Source: Tetradesmus obliquus
Taxonomy: Eukaryota > Chlorophyta > Chlorophyceae > Sphaeropleales > Scenedesmaceae
NCBI GenBank assembly: GCA_030272155.1
Contig: CP126204.1
Location: forward strand, 1,293,501-1,357,500
Reading direction: 5' to 3'
DNA: 64,000 nucleotides
The notes under the pieces were generated by a model that had not been told where the DNA came from, did no database searches, and saw only the letters and a program-made list of their open reading frames with translations. Made by a program: the position numbers and the translations under genes. This document shows, piece by piece, positions 57,702 through 64,000 of the stretch (its first letter is position 1; every line of letters starts with the position of its first letter).

Positions 57702-60648
57702 CTAGTAGCTGAACAGCTTTGTGCCAGGCAGGTGTGCAACGCCAGCAGGCGTCACCCTGGTGCACCGCACATCCAGCCACTGCAGCTTGGGCAGCTGCAC
57801 ATGCCGCCTCCAGGTCCACTCGTCGTTCCCATCTCCAAACGCGCGATCGCCCATCCCACCCGGCAGGTTGTGCCGCAGCGACAGCTCCCGCAGGTTCCTG
57901 CAGGCCTTGAGCACTGCATACGTCGCACGATTGTTCAGGTTGCAGTTGCTCAGCACCAGCCGCTGCAGCGGCAGCTGCCGCTCAAGCCACCGGTCGGTTT
58001 CTGCTGCCAGCTCCTGCACAAAGTTGCCGAGTGGCATGTCGTTTACCTCCAGTGTGTGAAGATGGATGCAGCCCAGCGTGCGCATCAGCTCGCGCGTGCC
58101 AGCCATCAGGGAGCAGCTGGCTGGGGCATGGAACAGCCTGCGCATCTTGAGCTCTCGAAGCTTGTACATGCCTGGCGTTTGGTAGAAGCAGAGGTGCAGG
58201 GGAAGAGGTGCTGATGTTGTGCACTGCGGACTGTGGGGTGGACGCGGCATGTCCTGCTGCTCACAGAGCTAGAAAAGGATGCTGGCAGCTGCCTGCTGCT
58301 GGGCAGACAGACGTAACAGGGTGAAGACACAAAGCCTGCACACCTAAAACCCCCCGATGTCTAGGCTTGAGTAGCCATGGCATGCATCAGCCGCCGCTTC
58401 CCATGCAGCGCCGCATTGCGCTCACCAAACTCTCATACCCTCGCAGTGTGCACGGGCGGTTCGTCGTCAACAAGCAGCGCCCACCTTTCAGCACCTTGGC
58501 CACCTGGCGCGGCGTGCTTTCAAATTCGCAGAAGTTCAGCTCCAAGCTCCTCACACCGCCTGGCAGCTCAGCCAGGCGCTGCAGCACAGCTACTGGCACT
58601 GACAAGCCATGCAGGCTGAGCTGGCGCAGCGGCAGGCCTGGCCAGGCTGCTGCCTCAGCAGCCAAGTTGGGCGGCGAGGGGAACGTTTTGCAACTGTAAG
58701 CCAGGTGCAGCTCAGTCAGGGTAGGCAGCCAGCTGCAGGGGCAAGGGCACGCAGCAGCAGCAGCAGCGGCAGCAGCAGCAGAATCAATGGGATGGGCGTG
58801 GCAAGCAGTGACAAGGGAGTGGCAAAAACGGTGGCTGCATCTGCACAATATTGCAGTTTCCAGCCGTCATGCTCGACAGGTGGCGTGCGCCGTCTACTGT
58901 GGGAATAGCACCCTACTGCATGCCTGCACCCACCAGCCTCCCTGCTGGCCACGCACCTTGGCAGCTGCGTCAGCTGCGCAGCTGCTAGCATGCATTTGTC
59001 ACCCAGCTCAAGCTGCTGCAGCCTGCTCAGCTGCGGCAGCAGCACAGCAGCGTCACCGCCACACAGCAGTGTAGCTGCTGTCAGGTTTGCTGGAAGGCGG
59101 TCACCGCTGGCCAGCTTGTAGTCACCTCGCAGCTGCAGCTGTGTGAGGGCGCTGAGATGCGCCAGGTTCAGCTGCTGGCTGCCCTCGCAAAGTGCCACCT
59201 GCAGCTCCTGCAGGGTGCCTGTGTCAGCAGCGGCAGACATGCGTGGCGAGGCGAGAATGCACGCAGCAAAAGTAAGCGCTGCACGTAGGTATATGAGACG
59301 GCCGGCATCAGCACCGCATGGTGAAGCAACAGTCAGAGAAGGCGCGCCATTCGCATTGCATTATTGGTGTGCATCGAGCAACATGGTGCTGCCACTTCCC
59401 AGCGCATTCCTTGTGCCACAGGTGGCCGCTGCCGTGTCACCTTCCACGATTCGTTACGCAAGGCTTAGAAGCAGGCACCTTTTGCATCCTGCCGGCGCTG
59501 CTGTCAGCTTGCCGAGCCAAGCCATGCAGGCCTGCCAGCATGTACATGGGCGTACAACTCAGACATTGCTGGCGACGCAAGCACATTGCAGCCCGCCCCC
59601 TCCCCCCCCCCCCCTCACTGGGCAGCTGCTGCATGTTCCCTGCTGCCACTTCTCCGTGCCCTGTCAGCCGCAGCGCCGTCAGCTGGCTCAGTGCTGACAG
59701 CTGCAGGCGGCCAGCCACAGTGCTGCCACACTTGTAGCTCTGGTGCACCTCCAGGCTGCGCAGCCTGCCCAGTGCAGCAGCTGCAGCAGCAGGCTGGCCC
59801 AGCACACCCCTCCAGCGCGCTTTGAAGCCTGCTGAGGGTGCGTCCCCGCCACACACCCAATCGTGGCAGGTGAAGCTGATGCTGCTGAGGCTGCTGCCCA
59901 GGTGCTGCAGCAGGGCTAGCTGCATGCTGGGGGTGGCGGGCTTGCAGGAGTACGCCTGCACCGCCAGCGACTGCTGTGCTGCTGCAGTGTGCAGGCCAGC
60001 GGCAACTGACGCCTCAGCTGTCTGCAAGAATGCAGGAAGGCAATACATGGCGTCCGTCAGCCTGTTCAAACAGTTGTGCCTGTGCCTGCGTCTGCGCTGA
60101 GTGTGGTGCAACAAAGCACTGTGTACCAAAACATATGTGATGGTGTGCTTGTGGTATTGCAGCAGCGTCCGCATGGGACGCGAACTGCTGATATTTGAGG
60201 TTCTATACATTTGTGCCATCCCGCTGCAATGTTGTAACACTGCCACAATGTCAGATGTGCAAGGATAACAGTCACATGGGCTGCCTGGCAATCACAGCAT
60301 CACCTGCAGGTCAGCCAGCGTGGCCCAGCCCTGGCCCAGCAGCAGCTCCAGCTCCCGCACCACCTTGGCGTGTCGCTGCAGCCACAGGCTGAAGCGCCTG
60401 ACCCGCTTCAGGTCCGACTTCGCCTCGAACCGAATGCATGCCTGGCCCCTGCAGCTGCCTTCCAGGATGGCTGCCCTGACATCCTTGCTGGTTGCCAGCA
60501 GGCTGCACAGCACTGCCTGGTCCAGCAGCACCGCCTCGCGCTGGTGGATGAAGACGCTGAGCACGTCCCAATGCGATGTTTGCCAGAACTTTCGGTATCC
60601 CTCAGGATCTATGCGCCTCCAGAGCCCCGTGTCGTCTGCTTTTGGCAT
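57702..60648 (-). CDS. Leucine-rich-repeat protein, intact copy
   Basis: Five phase-matched exons: 60648-60304, 60021-59619, 59218-58957, 58732-58485, 58171-57702 (575 residues). Exon 1 (MPKADDTGLWRRIDPEG, DVLSVFIHQREAVLLDQ, SLLATSKDVRAAIL) has the shape of the N-terminal region of green-algal F-box/LRR-like proteins. Irregular LRRs follow: LGRLRSLEVH, LSALSQLTALRL, LQELQVALCEG, LTQLQLRGDYKL, LPQLSRLQQLELG, LTELHLAYSC, LRQLSLHGL, VRSLELNFCEFES, LHTLEVNDMPLG, LQRLVLSNCNL, LRELSLRHN and LQWLDVRCTRVTPAGVAHLPG. Such repeats bind other proteins, often as ubiquitin-ligase adaptors. No canonical F-box motif is certain and no signal peptide is seen, so a cytosolic or nuclear scaffold is the inference. 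Confidence 0.75.
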
Positions 60649-62072
60649 GGCAAACAGTTCTGCACTCGAAGTACTCTGCCAGCAAGGCCAGGAGACGTGT
60701 GAAGGAGCTTGTTATTTAGGTAGTAACATATTCGACATCTATTCAAGAAAGTCATCTGCGAACGCGGTGGATCTTGCAGTGTGACTAGGAAAGTGCACCC
60801 CCTTTCACAGCCGTTCAAATCGTTTATGTAACGTGATGTAACAATAGAACCCTCGTCATCCCTACTCTGCTGTGTACAGCTGCGACTGCAAGCATTCTTC
60901 TGATATCACTGACTGGTGCAGTGGCTGCGCGGCGGAGGGCTGCTGTGCACAGTCAGGATCAGGTGTGCTTGTCATAGTGCAGCTTGCCAGTCACTGCCAG
61001 TGGCCGTACTGTACTGCAGTCACAGGCCTACTCTCATGCTGTTTGCTGGATGTGTCTGCCGCTGGTGCTGCCTAGTGTTGTTGAGTGGTTACCCCATGAG
61101 GCGGTCATTGCGTGAAAAACGCTTCAAGCATAAAGTTGATGGTCACTGAAAGTTTTGGAAAGACTGTTACTCCAATGTGTCCAATGACGAAGCATGGTGC
61201 CATGGTACCTTTGTATCAAATGCAGTGATCATGCTGAGCACAGAGTGTGCAGTGACCTGATCATCAGGGTGCACTGCACTGGCACCATGTCAGCCGCCGT
61301 GCCAGCCACACTCAGTGGCTGTCGGCAATATGCAATGCTCAACGTGCACCCAGCAAGCATGCGTCATCTGTCGTGCACCGTGCACGTAGTAGTAGTGACT
61401 ACTGAGGGCACCGACAATGAATGCACTGGCAGTGGCCATAACTGTTCTTGAGTGAGATTCAAAGTAAACAATGGCATTGCTGCAAAGATATCCTTTACAC
61501 CGCTGCACGCGTTCGTACACAAACACTGCATCTAAGATTGGCTGAGGAACCTGAGTCACCATCATGCCGGGCCATGCGGTCCTGTTGAAGCTGCAGCTGG
61601 TGCTGCTCAAGCTTCTGTAGCAGTGCAAATGCTGTGTTAGTCAAGGGCTGGGAGACATGATGCCACGACCCCGCCTTTTGGTATGCAGTAAGCACCTGGC
61701 TGGCAGCACAGGCTTGCACAGCACCAGGGGGGCGCCTTCAGATTGAACAGAACATAAGAAAGAGCATGGGCGCACAGCCATGTTCATAGCAGATCATGTG
61801 TTGCCCATCAAATGCATAATCAAGCAAGTCGAATGAAAACCCACACATAAATCACACTGGCCGTATGCATCCTTCTTGGGGCCAACACATTTGCGGCCGC
61901 TGCGACATTTACTAATTATTTGTGACAAAACATCATTGATCAGCTGCATGGGCTCGATGCCCATGCAGGCTCTGCTGCAGGAGCATGCTGTTGATGTGCA
62001 CAGGCACACCCGCATTCATGCTGCACGCTGTCGAGCTTGTCCTCTGCAGGCAGGCGCCCTGGGCGCCTGTGT
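60649..62072. other. Intergenic region of 1.4 kb
   Basis: It holds the 5' region of the intact LRR gene and the 3' flank of the fasciclin gene. Short open frames here have neither family resemblance nor paired splice sites. Confidence 0.45.
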
Positions 62073-64000
62073 CTACGCCAGGTTGGACACGGGTGGCAGC
62101 AGCACCGTGTCGATCACGTGGGTCACAGCCTGTAGGCACAGCACACAGCACAGGGCAGGCTCAGAGTCAACTTGACAAATTTTGCAAAACTGTACGGCCC
62201 TGCCATGTCTGCGCAGCCTATTCCACCCCCTGTTGATGATAATGTCACTGCGCAAGCCGTTTGCCATGTTGCAGATACGTTCCTGCAAGCCGCGAGGCAT
62301 GCCCCAGCACACATTGTTTGAAGGCTGAGCTGGGCAGTTTATGTGTATATAACATCATCAGTGATTGAACCGTCAAGGGCTGCTTCTGCGGCACCACAGG
62401 CCAGCACGTCATGCCGTCACACAGCCCATGGCAGCCGCCTCACCAGGGGTGTGGTGATGTCAGGCACCAGGATGCCAGCCTGGGCAGCCTCGTTGTTCAG
62501 GTCAAGGAACGTGATGCTGCAGCAGGAAGCACACAACAGCGCCAGCACAGGGAAGCAGGATCAGCTGCTCGGGAGCGGGTTGTCACGTGACCAGTGGCAT
62601 GTGAGCAGCACACGAACGCAAGCAGCGCACCACTCGGCAGGAGCGACCTAGAGCACTTCGATGATGTTTAAGATGTGCAGTACACACTGACAGCAGGGTA
62701 TCATACGTGTTGGTGTCTGGCTTGAGCACGTCAGCGTTGGCTGTGGACTTGTACTGCAGCTTCAGGCTGGGCTCCTTCTTGTCGATGCCCAGCAGGGTGA
62801 GGCAGGGGTTGAACTGGCGGCAGCAGCGAGGACAGACAGCACAGCAGTTCAGCGGTGGCCTTTGACAGGTGAAGCCACACCTATAAGTCCAAGCTGGCTT
62901 TGGCTGGAAAAGCAAGCTGCTGCAGCAGCAAGCTACTAGCATGATGCTGCACATAACATGACCATGCAGCACCAAGAGTGATGAGCCTCATGGCCCTGCT
63001 TGTGCAATGGCCCTACGCGCTGCATTGTCTGTACCTCTGCCGATCAAGAACAGGGCTCGTCATGAGCTCTTAGGCAAGCACCTGCTGTTTGTATGAATAT
63101 AGTGTTTGCTGCTGCAGTTACCATGTTCACAACTGCCGTGGCAGCCGCAAGCTGTGCCTGCTCACTTTGGGGTTGGTTGTGAACCGCGTGTACTGCAGCA
63201 GGCAAGGCAAGCAGGCGGGCAAGCAGGAGGCACACGTGTATTAGTTGGGAGCGCTGTCGCAGCACAGCTTAGCCGTCTGTACACAGTTTTTTACGCCCAT
63301 AACATGTGCTGTGCTTGAGGGGGACCTCCACAACACATCACAATGATGATGGCATTGTCGTACTGTTGATACTGTGAACCATATCAACAAACGTGTTCTT
63401 CTCAAACAGTATTTCTCTCCACTAGCAGCACTCTCTGCCATCCACCATGCAGTGCTGTGGGGATGGTGCAGCAGCATCACACCATTGTTTTCTAACACAT
63501 CGTCCCCGTCACATCGTACGTAGCATGTCATTACGACAGCTGTCAGCCTGTCAGCAGTGCAGCCTGCTCACCAGCAGTCCCTTCACGCTGCCGCCTGGTG
63601 CTGGGCAGAGGTGGTAGGCCAGCAGCGCGTACAGCATCTGAGGCGTGGGGATGATGGGGAACTGAGTCAGCGTGGCGTTGATGGCCTGCAGCAGCAGCGG
63701 CGGCAGCAGCAGCAGCAGCAGCAGCAGCAGTATGCACCATGTCATGGTTGATTTGGTTCCCAAGTGGTTCAAGCTATTGTATGTGTGTTGGACAGCCGCT
63801 GCATGTAGCAGCTCTCGTCAGTGCTAAGACACCTGTTTCTGCCTGCCGCCGACTTGCGCTGACAGCTCTAAGCACTGCTGCTGCGACAGGCATCACTGCT
63901 CCAGCACAGGCAGCAGCGGCTGCGGCCGCACTCACCAGGTTGCTGGGTGTGGCCAGTGTGCCTGGCGTGTTCTCAATCTGGTCGATGACGCTGATGTTGA
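62073..64000 (-). CDS. Fasciclin (FAS1)-domain protein, 3' part; gene runs past the window edge
   Basis: Five phase-matched exons are inside the window: 64000-63936 (cut by the edge), 63685-63572, 62813-62707, 62516-62444, 62129-62073. The reading gives ISVIDQIENTPGTLATPSNL, then INATLTQFPIIPTPQMLYAL and LAYHLCPAPGGSVKGLL (FAS1 H1/Tyr-His region), FNPCLTLLGIDKKEPSLKLQ, ITFLDLNNEAAQAGILVPDI and the C-terminal FAS1 signature AVTHVIDTVLLPP, ending five residues later at TAG. FAS1 proteins are secreted or surface adhesion proteins; the Asn-Ala-Thr site fits glycosylation. The signal peptide and any further FAS1 domains would lie beyond the window. No C-terminal anchor is seen. Confidence 0.78.

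Larger units (their letters stand above)
54235..60648. repeat. Inverted gene duplication (tail to tail)
   Basis: The arm 54235-57073 (+) and the arm 60648-57702 (-) carry the same five-exon gene in opposite orientation, about 630 bp apart. Exons are strongly similar, introns much less so, which indicates an old duplication under selection in coding parts. Confidence 0.85.

Overview
The window is nuclear DNA from a green alga, most likely a chlorophycean. The evidence is GT-AG introns in every gene, very frequent (CAG)n/(CTG)n tracts in introns and as poly-Ala/poly-Gln in exons, a TGTAA polyadenylation-type signal, and several plant-type proteins (AtNAOD-like deacetylase, ITPK4-like kinase). 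The species is not identified. Exons were assigned by joining open reading stretches across splice sites of matching phase, so internal exons of recognised families are good and first exons are weaker.

Layout. (1) About 1.3-23.1 kb, + strand: one giant gene of at least 53 exons encoding an EF-hand-like start, an EML-type HELP/WD40 tandem propeller, 13 PLAT/LH2 domains and a WW-like end. (2) 23.4-25.7 kb, +: phytanoyl-CoA-dioxygenase-family enzyme. (3) 26.5-29.5 kb, -: CDP-diacylglycerol pyrophosphatase (Cdh)-like membrane-anchored protein. (4) 29.9-36.3 kb, -: CobW/ZNG1-type GTPase. (5) 36.7-41.8 kb, +: N-acetylornithine deacetylase-like M20 peptidase, divergent from (4). (6) 43.7-46.6 kb, -: ITPK4-like inositol phosphate kinase. 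(7) 48.3-51.0 kb, -: Bud32/TP53RK-like KEOPS kinase. (8) 52.3-53.8 kb, -: small Lys-rich, probably nuclear protein. (9/10) 54.2-60.6 kb: an inverted, tail-to-tail pair of leucine-rich-repeat genes; the + copy has a nonsense codon, the - copy is intact. (11) 62.1-64.0 kb, -: 3' part of a fasciclin-domain gene that runs off the window.

The genes are unrelated housekeeping or structural functions and form no pathway or operon. What ties the window together is a mutational pattern. In at least five genes, the edge of an exon with its splice site has been copied one to four times into the adjacent intron, leaving diverged 'exon echoes'. In the CobW gene almost every exon has them. Other unusual points are a probable 2-nucleotide micro-exon in the deacetylase gene, an 88-bp frame-shifting duplication in the EF-hand exon, and (CTG)n tracts lying directly in front of 3' splice sites.
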